In this document: positions 43,353 through 52,390 of the stretch, one piece after another
How the letters are laid out: every line of letters begins with the position of its first letter
Position numbering within the stretch: position 1 is the stretch's first letter
Assembly (NCBI GenBank): GCA_023416745.1
Contig: JAEZHF010000077.1
Coordinates: forward strand, 1 to 54,368
DNA from: Bacillota bacterium
GTDB taxonomy: Bacteria > Bacillota > Clostridia > Christensenellales > SZUA-584
DNA length: 54,368 nt
Direction of reading: 5' to 3'
Notes under the pieces: model-generated
The model's database searches: none
What the model was told of the DNA's origin: nothing
The model's input: only the letters and a program-made list of their open reading frames with translations
Made by a program: the position numbers and the translations under genes

Positions 43353-46300
43353 TCACGATATCTTCTTGAGCCCGAGTATATGAAGCCGAAGCAGCACGTA
43401 GTCTGTGATCGTGATTTTCCCATCCCTGTTGATATTAGCAGCTCCGGATATATATTTCCCGGGTATTGGAAGCCCCAGTATATCTAGCCGAATGTTCGTA
43501 TAATCCGACAAGCTGATACTTCCATCGCAATTTGGATCGCCGAGCAGCACGACTGGCATTGTGTCATATGTCCCATTGCCTGTATCCAGCGCAACCGACA
43601 TATAGGTTTTCACTTTATCACTGTCCAAAGCATCTTCCATGGCGTATTGCTTCCATACATGCAGATATTGGCTTCCGTTAAAGCACTTTTTTAAATTAGC
43701 AACCGTTGTGCCGGGGATTACGCCGACTATGAATCGAGCCGAGTAATCAAAATCATATGTGGAAGAAACCAGAAACATTGGTCTCTGATTCAAATAATTA
43801 ACAACGGTACCTCCGCTTTTTAGCTTGTTGATAACCTGCAGGTTGTTTGAGCCGGTGCCGATGTTCATATTGTTACGTTCTAATGTTAACGACTCTAATT
43901 GGGTCAGGTCTTTTACCGGCGTTATATCTTCAAGCATGCAGTTTGTGAGCCATAATTGCTTTAAACTGGTCAGAGAGGAGAGAGCGCTGATATTCTTGAC
44001 AGGGTTTCGGTCCAGATCCAGAAACTCCAGATCCTTAAGCCCGGAAAGGCTGGATATGTCGGAAATATTGTTCGCCCACAAGCCAAGCTGCTTGAGTTTG
44101 CTAAGTCCCGAAAGGGGGCTGATATCACGTGTATATGTTCCGGTAAGATTCAAATACTCTAAGTTTGTCAAGTCGGACAGATTCGAAATATCACGTATAT
44201 TATTAACCGACAAATCAAGATGTTCAAGTTCGATGAGGTTTTTAAGGGAAGCAATATCCGTAATCTGATTGGTCCCGCAACGAAACTGAGTCAAATGTGT
44301 GAATTTTGCAACAACACTGATATCGGCAATTTTATTTGCGGATATGTTCAATGTTTCGAGATTTATAAGTTGGGATAGATTGTTGATGTTGCTGACATTA
44401 TTGGATTCCAAATCCAGGACCTCCAATTCCGTCAGACCGGATATGGAACTGATGTCGCTGACATTGTTTGCACTCAAAAGCAAATATCGCAGCTTGGCTA
44501 AATCGGAGAGAGGGCGGAGATTTGACACGTTATTCTGTGTTAAATCCAGCAGCGTTAAATTCTTAAGATTGGCCACGGGGGATATATCCGAGATATTCAT
44601 AACAGCCAAAGTTAACTCTGTCAGTTTTTTCAGATTACTGACCGCGCTGATGGAACTTAGCCGGTTCATATTCAAGTCAAGCTTTTCGAGGCTGACCAAA
44701 CCGGACAGGGGCGCTATGTCGGAAACCTTGTTGTTGCCAAGGGAAAGCTCCTTGAGTGAGGTCAGGCCGGAAAGCGGCGCAACACTGCTGATTTGATTGT
44801 TGCGAAGATTCAGTGTGTGCACATTTTTCAAGTTTGAGAGCGCTGAAACGCTGGAGATTTTGTTGTCAAACAGCAGCAGTTCCCGCAAATTAGTCAGGCC
44901 AGCCAAAGGCGTTATATCCGATACGTTATTATAGACGATTTCTATTTTTTGCGCGCCGTACATGTATTCCAGTCCGGAAAGGTTGGTGACTCCTATGCTC
45001 CATATATTGAGCCACTGTTGATTGGCAAGTTCGCCTTTTCCGATCTCGCCGTCACCGTTTTTATCAACATCGATGTCCAGCAAATACTGCTTGAGCTTGG
45101 CATCGGGGATTGTCACGGTATCGCTCATTTGAGACGCGGCAGTCCCGATGCTTACGCCGAGAGTGTCCAAAGCATCACGAATAGCTTTGTCATCCCCGCT
45201 GTTTAAGTCAACATAATTTCCGTCTATGTTTAAGGTGTCGAGCTGGGACAGCTTTTTCACCGCGTGCAGATACATGATATAGTTATTGCTGACATTCAAT
45301 GATGTCAGGTTGATTGCGTGCTCCAAACCATCCAGAAACACTATTTTTTTGTTGCTGAGGTTAAGAGTCCCGGTCAGTGCGTGCATTTCGTCAAAAGAAA
45401 TTTCACCGTCTCCGTTGGCGTCCGTACCGGCATCAGTCAACGCTTTTTTGAGATTGAGGTCACTAAAGCTTAGGAGTTTTGATCTTTGATTAGAGGGGAT
45501 ACCCTCTGTTTGAACGCCTTTTGCCTTCAGCCGGTCAAGTATCGCCTTTTGAGGTGACCCGTCCGACAAGTCAAGGCAATTTGCATCTATATAGAGACGA
45601 TTCAGTGAACCAATATTCTCAAGCGAGGAGATATCATCAATCTCGTTGATACCGATACTCACATTTGTCAGTTTAGATAACCCTGATAAGGGGCTGATAT
45701 CTCGTATGTGATTATTACTAACATTAATATCAGTTAAGCTTTCTTGGGGAGACAGGCAGTTTACATCGGTGATGATGTTGTCGGAAACATACAGAGTCTT
45801 CAAACGAGGCAATACGGATATCGGGCTGACGTCTTTCAGATAGTTGGAACTGGCGTCGATTTTCTCCAGATAATTCAGCCCGGCGAGGGGTGTGATATTA
45901 TCGATGCGGTTATAGCTGATATTCAAACCGGTCAGATATGGCAGTTCCGCAACGACTGAAATTGCATGTATCTGATTGCGGGAGACGTCAAGCCAATTTA
46001 AACTGGTGTGTGAAGATAAACCGCTGATGTCGTCAATGCTATTGGATGAAATATCCAAAGAATAAAGATGTGGAGGAAAATTGACTTCGCTGAGGTCGCT
46101 GATACCCAAGCCGTTCAGCCCTAGGGTATGAAGAGACGAAAAACCGGAGAAATCAAGCGCTGATTCCAGCGGGTTGCCACCTAAAGTTAAGGTCTGCAAC
46201 TGAGCGAGCGTAGACAGCGGGGCAATATCGGAAATCTTATTTCCTCTAAGATCTAGGCTTTTCAACCCGGCGGCATACTCCAGTCCAGTAATATCCGTTA

Positions 46301-46544
46301 TGTTTTTCCACGCCAGTTGTAAAGAAAAAGGCACCTTCATCTCACCCTGGCTGATCTCGCCGTCTCCGCTGGTGTCAACGCCCTTGTCCAGCAGCGCCTG
46401 CTTTAAGTTGGGGTCGGGGAAGCTGATGATATCGCTGTCGGCGGCAAGCGCAACATGTGCGATTGCTTGACTTAAGGCAGTAAAAATAAAAATGAAAAGT
46501 AATAACCAAATACCTTGGGCTACGAAACTGCTTTTCTTTTTCAT
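43353..46544 (-). CDS. Secreted LRR protein with EF-hand loops and C-terminal dockerin
   Basis: This 1063-residue protein has a signal peptide (about 1-35) and a long array of internalin-type 20-22 residue leucine-rich repeats (pattern L-x-x-L-x-L-x-x-N-x-I-x-D-I-x-P-L). Three blocks of the repeats are each headed by a calcium-loop motif: DTSGDGEIS, DANGDGEIS and DKNGDGEIG. The last 65 residues form a type I dockerin with two calcium loops (DPNCDGSIS and NINRDGKIT), each followed by a repeated helix ending in LDILGL or LHILGL. Dockerins dock on cohesins, and no cohesin gene is in the window. The start at 46544 follows GGGAG. The overall picture is a surface adhesion or complex-assembly protein. 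It begins 39 bases before the neighbouring dehydrogenase in the same direction. Confidence 0.88.
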   Translation of the reverse strand: MKKKSSFVAQGIWLLLFIFIFTALSQAIAHVALAADSDIISFPDPNLKQALLDKGVDTSGDGEISQGEMKVPFSLQLAWKNITDITGLEYAAGLKSLDLRGNKISDIAPLSTLAQLQTLTLGGNPLESALDFSGFSSLHTLGLNGLGISDLSEVNFPPHLYSLDISSNSIDDISGLSSHTSLNWLDVSRNQIHAISVVAELPYLTGLNISYNRIDNITPLAGLNYLEKIDASSNYLKDVSPISVLPRLKTLYVSDNIITDVNCLSPQESLTDINVSNNHIRDISPLSGLSKLTNVSIGINEIDDISSLENIGSLNRLYIDANCLDLSDGSPQKAILDRLKAKGVQTEGIPSNQRSKLLSFSDLNLKKALTDAGTDANGDGEISFDEMHALTGTLNLSNKKIVFLDGLEHAINLTSLNVSNNYIMYLHAVKKLSQLDTLNIDGNYVDLNSGDDKAIRDALDTLGVSIGTAASQMSDTVTIPDAKLKQYLLDIDVDKNGDGEIGKGELANQQWLNIWSIGVTNLSGLEYMYGAQKIEIVYNNVSDITPLAGLTNLRELLLFDNKISSVSALSNLKNVHTLNLRNNQISSVAPLSGLTSLKELSLGNNKVSDIAPLSGLVSLEKLDLNMNRLSSISAVSNLKKLTELTLAVMNISDISPVANLKNLTLLDLTQNNVSNLRPLSDLAKLRYLLLSANNVSDISSISGLTELEVLDLESNNVSNINNLSQLINLETLNISANKIADISVVAKFTHLTQFRCGTNQITDIASLKNLIELEHLDLSVNNIRDISNLSDLTNLEYLNLTGTYTRDISPLSGLSKLKQLGLWANNISDISSLSGLKDLEFLDLDRNPVKNISALSSLTSLKQLWLTNCMLEDITPVKDLTQLESLTLERNNMNIGTGSNNLQVINKLKSGGTVVNYLNQRPMFLVSSTYDFDYSARFIVGVIPGTTVANLKKCFNGSQYLHVWKQYAMEDALDSDKVKTYMSVALDTGNGTYDTMPVVLLGDPNCDGSISLSDYTNIRLDILGLPIPGKYISGAANINRDGKITITDYVLLRLHILGLKKIS

Positions 46545-46655
46545 ATATTCTCCCTGAAACGAGCTATTTTGCACTGGAAACACAAAACTAATATAATCTA
46601 TATATTGAGCCATGTGTTAAGTTATGTCAATATCAGTTGTTCATTTTAACCATAT

Positions 46656-46702
46656 AAAAACAGCGCATCCTCGCAGTATTACGCAAGGACGCGCTGTTTT
46701 AT
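46656..46702 (-). terminator. Terminator of the polytopic membrane protein gene
   Basis: A long interrupted stem AAAACAGCGC-TCCT-GC pairs with GC-AGGA-GCGCTGTTTT. On the minus strand it is followed by TTTTTATATGG. It lies nine bases after the stop of the gene ending at 46711. Confidence 0.85.
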
Positions 46703-46710
46703 TTGCCTGA

Positions 46711-47733
46711 CTATGCCGACACGCTTGAGTCCGCGGCGGGGGCAACGGGCTTGCTGCGTTTGCGGAACAGCGTCATCGCGCCCTGATACAGCCACACCAC
46801 CACGAATACAAGGCCGTAGAGTATGATGGGTATCCAGAATATCTGGTGGATCTGCGAGATGTCTTTGCCGGGAAGGAGCCCGCTGTACACTAGCGCCGCC
46901 GCGGCGATATAAACGGCGGTGAACGCCATGCGCAGCCATTTGAAGCGCACCACGCCGTAAAGGCCGGTGACGACTAACATCATCGTGAAGCCGAACAGGA
47001 ACATGCTCCATAGCGTCTGGCCGGCTTGCAATGCGACGACGGTGCCGTGCAGCGCGACTGCGCCCTCCAGCACGGCGATCCATTTCATGTTCATATGCGC
47101 CTTGGTGTACGGCAGCGACATCTGCACCATCAGCAGGAACATGTAGAAGAAGCCGAGTATGTGGCCGGCGGTGTCTTCCATCGGGTGGAACCAGAAGGTG
47201 TACACCAGCGCCCACGAGATGTAATAGCCGTGCGTTTTGGATATGCCCGTCATGGCGCGCTGCGGGAATTTGATTTTCTTGCCGAAGAACAGGCCGCGCT
47301 TGGGCGTCGCCATGATCAGCATCAGCACCAGCATACCGATGACGGAATACTGCGATGAGAACACCGGCACAAACTGCGCGAGGCCGTCGTAGAAAAGCCG
47401 TGTCTGCAGCATGTGCAGCACGATGAACACGCCGTTGGTGATCAGCAGTGCAGCGTTGTACTTGCCGATATTGTCGCTCATCAGCTGCTGCTTTTCCTTT
47501 TGCAGCTTCGCGATGAACACCCAGCACAGTATCTGGTGCGCGGCGTAGAGCGTCCACATGGTGACGGTGGCCCACACCTCCGGGCGGGGCAGCTTCCAGT
47601 AATACCACGCAGGGCCCTGATCCGGCAGCAGCGCGGCGCGGAAGGAGCCAAGCCCGGAGGCGACCCAGAATATGAGCAGCGTGAAGACGACAGAGGCGCC
47701 GATGCCGGTCCAAAGAGCGGTTTTCGTTTTCAT
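46711..47733 (-). CDS. Polytopic membrane protein rich in membrane histidines
   Basis: This 340-residue protein has about nine hydrophobic helices. Several histidines lie in or at the ends of helices (AAHQILCW, VLHMLQT, KTHGYYISW, WFHPMEDT, GHILGFF, ALHGTVVAL, QIHQIFW), which might bind heme or metal. I do not recognise the family. The C-terminal tail is short and polar. AAAGGAG precedes the ATG. The gene is monocistronic with its own terminator. Confidence 0.65.
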   Translation of the reverse strand: MKTKTALWTGIGASVVFTLLIFWVASGLGSFRAALLPDQGPAWYYWKLPRPEVWATVTMWTLYAAHQILCWVFIAKLQKEKQQLMSDNIGKYNAALLITNGVFIVLHMLQTRLFYDGLAQFVPVFSSQYSVIGMLVLMLIMATPKRGLFFGKKIKFPQRAMTGISKTHGYYISWALVYTFWFHPMEDTAGHILGFFYMFLLMVQMSLPYTKAHMNMKWIAVLEGAVALHGTVVALQAGQTLWSMFLFGFTMMLVVTGLYGVVRFKWLRMAFTAVYIAAAALVYSGLLPGKDISQIHQIFWIPIILYGLVFVVVWLYQGAMTLFRKRSKPVAPAADSSVSA

Positions 47734-47867
47734 GTCTTAAGCTCCTTTAATTAATAATAATTACGAATAGTAAAATCATGATATAACAAATGACAAGAAG
47801 ATGCAAGGGGGGATGAAAAAAATGCGGGCAGGAGTCAAACACTTGGTCTCAAGTAAAATTGTATGAT

Positions 47868-47896
47868 TTGCAGGTTATTTGGGTACATGCTATGAT
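47868..47896 (+). promoter_or_regulatory. Promoter of the methyltransferase pseudogene
   Basis: TTGCAG (47868-47873), a 17-base spacer and TATGAT (47891-47896) lie 25 bases before the start codon. The regulatory parts of this broken gene therefore still look intact. Confidence 0.65.
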
Positions 47897-47920
47897 GATG
47901 TAATTCATGAGGAGGTGCTG

Positions 47921-48552
47921 ATGGATACTCATAGCATTTGGGACAATATGGCACAGCAATATGATACTGAAGACCGTGTGAATATAGCCAAAATCATTGT
48001 GCAGGCAGTACGCTCTGAACTCAAAGATACAAACGGAAAAACCGCTTTGGACTATGGCTGCGGAACAGGCCTTGTCGGTTTCGGCTTAACCGACTTGTTT
48101 GCATCAATGCTGTTTGTCGATGCATCCGAGCAAATGATTGAGCATGTTAATCGCAAGATTAGAGCTGAGCATATATCAGGTGTGAGCACCCTTTGCTGCG
48201 ATTTTTTGAAGAAACGCCTCGTGATTTGCAGTTTGATTATGTTATCATCTCTCAGGTTCTGTTGCATATTAAAAAACAGCCGCTTAATTTTGGACAGATT
48301 ATATAGCCTATTGAAAAAAGACGGGCATTTAATAATTGTTGATTTTGATAAGAACGAAGCTATCAGTTCCGATCTGGTCCATAACGGTTTCAATCAAGAG
48401 GAATTGAAAGGGTTACTTCTCGACATGGCTTTGCTCCTGTTACTGGGCATACCTTTTACCATGGTAAGGAAATCTTCATGAAAAAAGATGCGTCCCTTTT
48501 CATATTAAATGCACTGAAAGCCTTGAGCGCAATGCCCGGCAAGGCGAGATAA
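47921..48552 (+). pseudogene. Class I SAM-dependent methyltransferase gene with three frameshifts
   Basis: The start at 47921 has a good GAGGAGG site, and the first 90 codons read as a normal methyltransferase with the SAM motif ALDYGCGTGLVG. At about 48202-48207 a T run appears one base short; the next frame then gives FEETPRDLQFDYVIISQVLL, the expected post-motif segment. At about 48300 a one-base gain returns the frame to YSLLKKDGHLIIVDF. At about 48427 another base is missing; the frame GFAPVTGHTFYHGKEIF then runs to a stop at 48550-48552. Combined, these pieces give a UbiE-like protein of about 210 residues. Three separate single-base changes suggest genuine decay or low-quality sequence. 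Confidence 0.8.
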
Positions 48553-48730
48553 AACCCAACGACTGGGTAACCATATTACCCCCAAAACACTTCTATCTTG
48601 AAGATGACAAAACACACCCGCCGCGACGGCACAGCGCAATGACGGCGTTGTATTTGCCGCACAGCAAAGGCGACTCAGAAAGGCTGGGCTTTGTGGGGCG
48701 GCGGCAGGCTTGACGGATGCGGAATGCTGT

Positions 48731-49441
48731 TTACTCGCCGCGCAGCCGGTGCAGGCCTCCAGGGTCGCAGGTGACGCCGCAGCTGCAGCGCGTGGGGCCG
48801 AACATCATCGCATACGCGCCGGGGAACTCGGTGTTGACGCGGATCACCGCGCGCGCGAACTCAGCCTGACTCTGCGGCACGAGAGGGAGCGCGTCTGCCA
48901 GTTCCTGCGTGTCCACGATGGCATAAGGCGGCACGAAGCGCCCGTCCGGCACGCGGATGCCGCCCGTCACCAGCGCGCCTGCCGACACATAGCTGCCGAC
49001 GCCCACGACGGCGCCGAACACGATGGCGTTGAAGCCGACGAAAACGTTGTTGCCCAGACGGCACGGCCCGTGGATGAGGGAGCCGTGCGCGCAGGACACG
49101 CGGCTGCCGATATGGATGGAATATTCCCGTCCGCCCACGTCCACATATTCGTGCTCGAGGCCGTGCAGTATCACGCCGTCCTGCAGATTGGTGTCCTCCC
49201 CGATGTAAAACGGCGTGCCTTCGTCGGCGCGGACGCTGACCAGCGGCGCAACGAATACGTTTTTGCCCAGCGTAACGTCGCCGATAACGGATGAGAAGGG
49301 GCCCACGTACGCGGACGGATGGACATGCGGGCATACGGATTGCGGGTTAAACGAGGTTTCGGGATTGGGTGCGATGAAATGCGCGTTCAGGTTCCACGTC
49401 TGCGGGACGCGGTAACGCTGCCTGAGTGTTTTGGGCTGCAT
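48731..49441 (-). CDS. Gamma-class carbonic anhydrase
   Basis: This 236-residue protein folds as a left-handed beta helix, with hexapeptide-type repeats across residues 40-165. The catalytic set known from Methanosarcina Cam lines up with conserved spacing: Arg71, Asp73, Gln87, His93, His119 and His124. It should hydrate carbon dioxide using zinc or iron. The C-terminal 40 residues are cysteine-containing and unusual (RCSCGVTCDPGG). AAAGGAGG precedes the start at 49441; a longer frame begins at 49528. Confidence 0.85.
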   Translation of the reverse strand: MQPKTLRQRYRVPQTWNLNAHFIAPNPETSFNPQSVCPHVHPSAYVGPFSSVIGDVTLGKNVFVAPLVSVRADEGTPFYIGEDTNLQDGVILHGLEHEYVDVGGREYSIHIGSRVSCAHGSLIHGPCRLGNNVFVGFNAIVFGAVVGVGSYVSAGALVTGGIRVPDGRFVPPYAIVDTQELADALPLVPQSQAEFARAVIRVNTEFPGAYAMMFGPTRCSCGVTCDPGGLHRLRGE

Positions 49442-49582
49442 GACAGAGCCTCCTTTGTGAATGAATTCATACAGCATCATATGAAGGCACACGCGCTTTG
49501 GTGCGGTGACAATGGACACACCGCCCATGCGGGTGGTATACTGTAACGGTTAATGATTACACAAAACGCAAAGGTGACACAC

Positions 49583-50401
49583 ATGCTTCACGACATACAG
49601 CCCGACATATTTGACAACACATACCGTCAGGAGACGCCGGACGCGCACAGCCGGGTCATGTTTATTAAAGAGAACGCGATAATGATCAAGGAGATGCAGG
49701 ACGAAATCTCTTTCCCGCTTTGCGGCGAGCTGGAGACCATCGGTGACTGGTACGTTTATCTGTTTTCCGTCGGCGGTGAAAAGTATTTCCTTGGCGGAGC
49801 GCCCGAGCCGCAGGGGGATTACGCCTACGTCAGTCTGATGGATTTCCGTTACAAAAAGCCAAAAGCGCGCGCGTACGCGGCGGCGGCGGCTTATCAGCTG
49901 TTCGGCTGGTATGCCAAAAACCGTTTCTGCGGGCGGTGCGGCGCGGCCATGGCGCACGACGAGAAGGAGCGCATGGTGCGCTGCGGCTGCTGCGGCAACA
50001 TGGTGTACCCCCGGATTTCGCCCGCGGTGATCGTGGGTATCACAGACGGCGACCGGCTGCTGATGACCAAGTATTCGGGGCGCATCTACAAGCGGTATGC
50101 GCTGGTGGCGGGCTTCGCGGAGACGGGCGAGCCCATTGAGGACACGGTGCACCGCGAGGTGCTGGAGGAAGTGGGCTTGCGGGTGAAGAACATCCGCTAT
50201 TTCAAGAGCCAGCCGTGGCCCTTTTCCGATTCGCTGCTGATGGGGTTCTTCGCAGAGCTGGACGGCTCTGACGAGATCACGCTGGATTTAAACGAGCTGG
50301 AGTGCGCCGAGTGGATTCGCCGAGAGGACATCACGGTGGAGGCGGACGGCATCAGCCTGACCAACGAGATGATCGTGGCTTTCAAGGAAGGCCGGGCTTG
50401 A
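49583..50401 (+). CDS. nudC: NAD+ diphosphatase / NADH pyrophosphatase
   Basis: This 272-residue protein has a central four-cysteine zinc ribbon (Cys116, 119, 134, 137), then the Nudix box from about Gly177 to Gly198 (GFAETGEPIEDTVHREVLEEVG), and the diagnostic SQPWPFS motif (209-215) of the NADH-specific subfamily, which can also remove NAD caps from RNA. AAAGGTGA precedes the ATG at 49583; an earlier in-frame ATG at 49553 has no site. A damaged copy of its 3' end is present near 53135. Confidence 0.92.
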   Translation: MLHDIQPDIFDNTYRQETPDAHSRVMFIKENAIMIKEMQDEISFPLCGELETIGDWYVYLFSVGGEKYFLGGAPEPQGDYAYVSLMDFRYKKPKARAYAAAAAYQLFGWYAKNRFCGRCGAAMAHDEKERMVRCGCCGNMVYPRISPAVIVGITDGDRLLMTKYSGRIYKRYALVAGFAETGEPIEDTVHREVLEEVGLRVKNIRYFKSQPWPFSDSLLMGFFAELDGSDEITLDLNELECAEWIRREDITVEADGISLTNEMIVAFKEGRA

Positions 50402-50551
50402 GGTGAAAAAGCATTCATGGGCAACGTTGGAGGAACGGTCAAGCCCGCAGGTTAAAAGATTGCTCCTGCTAAGAGAGCACAGTGCATGAGCATAGATTAA
50501 TCAGAGGCGTATGGCAATAAACCAATATACATATTGTGAAAGAGGGAATTA

Positions 50552-51148
50552 ATGACAAAGAATGAAGAAGGCATCATGAGAGCATCAAACACAGCGCAGC
50601 TGCCGTCCAATTATCAGTTGGACGGGAAGATGGACTTGAAGAAGGACACAAAAGTCAATTTGGCGATACAGGTCTTGTTCGTGGTCATCGCCGCGTTGAT
50701 GATCGGGCTGGCCATGCTGCTCGGTTTCCCGACAAAGAACAATTGGGGCACAGGGGTCACAATACTGGTGACGGTTGCAATGTGCGTGGTTTACATGATT
50801 GTGCACGAATTGATACATGGCATCTTCCTGAAATGGTTCTCCGGAGTCAAACCTGATTATTTTCTGAGGTTTCCATTTTTCTGTACGGGCAGCGGGGCTT
50901 ATTTCAACAAACACAGTTTTATCATTGTGGCGCTGGCTCCCGTCGTGATATGGGGTGTTGTGCTTATTCCGATGCTGGTACTACTACCGGCTGATTTTTT
51001 TCTGAGCATATACATTGTTACCGCATTAAACTTCGCAGGAGCAGCGGGAGATTACGTTCAAGTCTTCGCCATATCCAAGCTTTCGCCTGCGTGCCTGATC
51101 CAGGATAACGGAAAAGAAACGAATATGTTTATGCCCATGTCCGTGTAA
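50552..51148 (+). CDS. DUF3267 membrane protein with HExxH motif
   Basis: This 198-residue protein has about four to five hydrophobic helices and the motif HELIH (85-89) at a helix end, the metal-binding signature of the DUF3267 family of putative membrane metalloproteases. The cytoplasmic N-terminus is polar. GAGGGAA precedes the ATG. It is monocistronic with its own terminator. Substrate and activity are unproven for the family. Confidence 0.85.
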   Translation: MTKNEEGIMRASNTAQLPSNYQLDGKMDLKKDTKVNLAIQVLFVVIAALMIGLAMLLGFPTKNNWGTGVTILVTVAMCVVYMIVHELIHGIFLKWFSGVKPDYFLRFPFFCTGSGAYFNKHSFIIVALAPVVIWGVVLIPMLVLLPADFFLSIYIVTALNFAGAAGDYVQVFAISKLSPACLIQDNGKETNMFMPMSV

Positions 51149-51175
51149 TTTCCATATCACTTTGATCGCTTTATC

Positions 51176-51206
51176 CCGGGGCCTGCTGCTGGCAGGCCCT
51201 TTTGAT
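51176..51206 (+). terminator. Terminator of the DUF3267 gene
   Basis: GGGCCTGC pairs with GCAGGCCC around a short loop and is followed by TTTTGATT. Confidence 0.75.
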
Positions 51207-51373
51207 TATGTCCGATGCGGCGGGGTGGAACTCGGATAACATAGTGCGCGGTATCCCTGACGCGCCGTCACAGAGCGGGCAGGGAAGCGGCGCGTACGGG
51301 AGTCCTCGCCCTGCGGTGGGAGAGTGTGCATTTTAGGGGACGTGTTCCAAACCGTCCCGCAGGTTGCAGCCAT

Positions 51374-51451
51374 TTGGCGGGTGGGGATGGGAGACGCTAA
51401 TAAGGTGTTAATGTCCAGATACAGGAAGGATATTGGTAGTATTTTGTAGAA
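51374..51451 (+). repeat. Direct repeat copy A
   Basis: The last 39 bases (51413-51451, from GTCCAGATA to TTTTGTAGAA) match 52311-52349 with only two differences. The preceding 38 bases show a weaker match (GGCGGGTGGGGATGGGAGACGCTAA versus GGCGGGCGGGGAAGGGCGACGCTTA). Both copies lie about 50 bases before a start codon, so they may be duplicated upstream segments. Confidence 0.75.
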
Positions 51452-51497
51452 TAGTGAGTGAGTTAGATTATGTCGATACTGGCACGAAGGAGATCCC

Positions 51498-52047
51498 ATG
51501 AAAAAGATAGCTTGCATCATACTCATAATAACGATGGCAGTCGCTTTGGCGGCGTGCGTGCCGGAAATGATTGAAGTTGAAGAAAGCAACAGTCGGCAAC
51601 TCCGTGTATAATACAATGTTCTGCCTGTCTATTTGGGTGGAAAACAGCGAGTATAAAACAAATGAACCGATTAATTGTTTTGCGTCTGTGACTTACTATG
51701 GACAGGATGATACCGGAATTTATCATACTACTCCTCTTGTCAAATTACGCATAACAGGCAACGGAAAATATGACAATTATGTATATAAAAACGAATCCAC
51801 CCGCACATCATTTTCTCCGGAGCAGGAAATTATATTCCCATTTCAGAAAGGCGGAGGTTGGACGCAAGATTATGTCCATGACAATCTGATGACGGTGTTT
51901 GATGAAACGATATATGGAAATAAAGAGCGCTGCTTACCTGTGGGAGAGTATACGTTGACTGCAGATTTAGAATATTGGACAGACGAAAGTGACATTTCGG
52001 GCACTCTTGAAACGCTGTCCGTATCTGTTACGGTGACGGTTGAGTAA
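51498..52047 (+). pseudogene. Lipoprotein gene with a frameshift after the signal peptide
   Basis: The ATG at 51498 follows AAGGAGA and begins MKKIACIILIITMAVALAAC, a clear lipoprotein signal with lipobox LAAC (Cys20). After about 38 codons this frame stops. The other frame, one base over, takes over near 51580-51600 and encodes a well-formed 150-residue beta-rich domain ending at 52047 (NCFASVTYYGQDDTGIYHTT, ERCLPVGEYTLTADLEYWTD). A single-base gain or loss near 51590 would join the two. The intact protein would be an outer-surface lipoprotein of about 182 residues with an unrecognised fold. Confidence 0.7.
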
Positions 52048-52096
52048 TGGCACAGATATAGAAAATAAAGTCAGTAGAAAGATCTGTGACCGTATG

Positions 52097-52160
52097 GCTT
52101 CTCCTAGAGGAGAAGCTGCCGCCGAAGGTGACTGATGAGTTGTGTCTTGCAGCTGCGACA
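52097..52160. repeat. Palindromic dispersed repeat element
   Basis: A perfect eight-base-arm palindrome (GCTTCTCC-TAGA-GGAGAAGC) is followed by CTGCCGCCGAAGGTGACTG and a second small stem (GTGTC/GACAC). The composition resembles the pattern at 25895-25965, which suggests a related intergenic repeat family. Confidence 0.5.
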
Positions 52161-52267
52161 CATTCATCCGACGCTTCGCTCCCGCATACGCAAAAAATGT
52201 AAGGCTTTTTGGGGTGGAGACACCTTCCCCTTGAGGAAATGGCTTTCGCATGACAGAATCAGGCGGG

Positions 52268-52349
52268 TTGGCGGGCGGGGAAGGGCGACGCTTAAACGGG
52301 AGGCAATATTGTCCAGATATAGGAAGGATATTGGTAGTATTTTGTCGAA
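52268..52349 (+). repeat. Direct repeat copy B
   Basis: It matches copy A at 51374-51451, with 37 of the last 39 bases identical. It lies 42 bases before the start of the DUF4145-like gene. The two copies flank the broken lipoprotein gene and the palindromic element. Confidence 0.75.
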
Positions 52350-52390
52350 CATTGGGGTTGGATTATTGAATATAGAGCATTAAGGTAGAA

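Larger units (their letters stand above)
51149..51497. other. Intergenic region with terminator and repeat copy A
   Basis: It begins with the terminator of the DUF3267 gene (51176-51206). About 51210-51370 is GC-rich and has no gene that I can support. The right part holds copy A of a direct repeat (51374-51451), and a ribosome binding site and start codon follow at 51498. Confidence 0.5.
52048..52390. other. Intergenic region with dispersed palindromic repeat and repeat copy B
   Basis: GCTTCTCC-TAGA-GGAGAAGC (52097-52116) is a perfect palindrome, followed by GTGTC/GACAC (about 52141-52160), in a region with the look of a dispersed intergenic element of Clostridia. Repeat copy B follows. I see no gene: the two open frames here have no site and no recognisable content. 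Confidence 0.5.

Noticed and set aside
43353..46544. CRISPR-like or tandem DNA repeat array
   Set aside because: The periodicity comes from protein leucine-rich repeats; units diverge at the DNA level and have no constant spacers.
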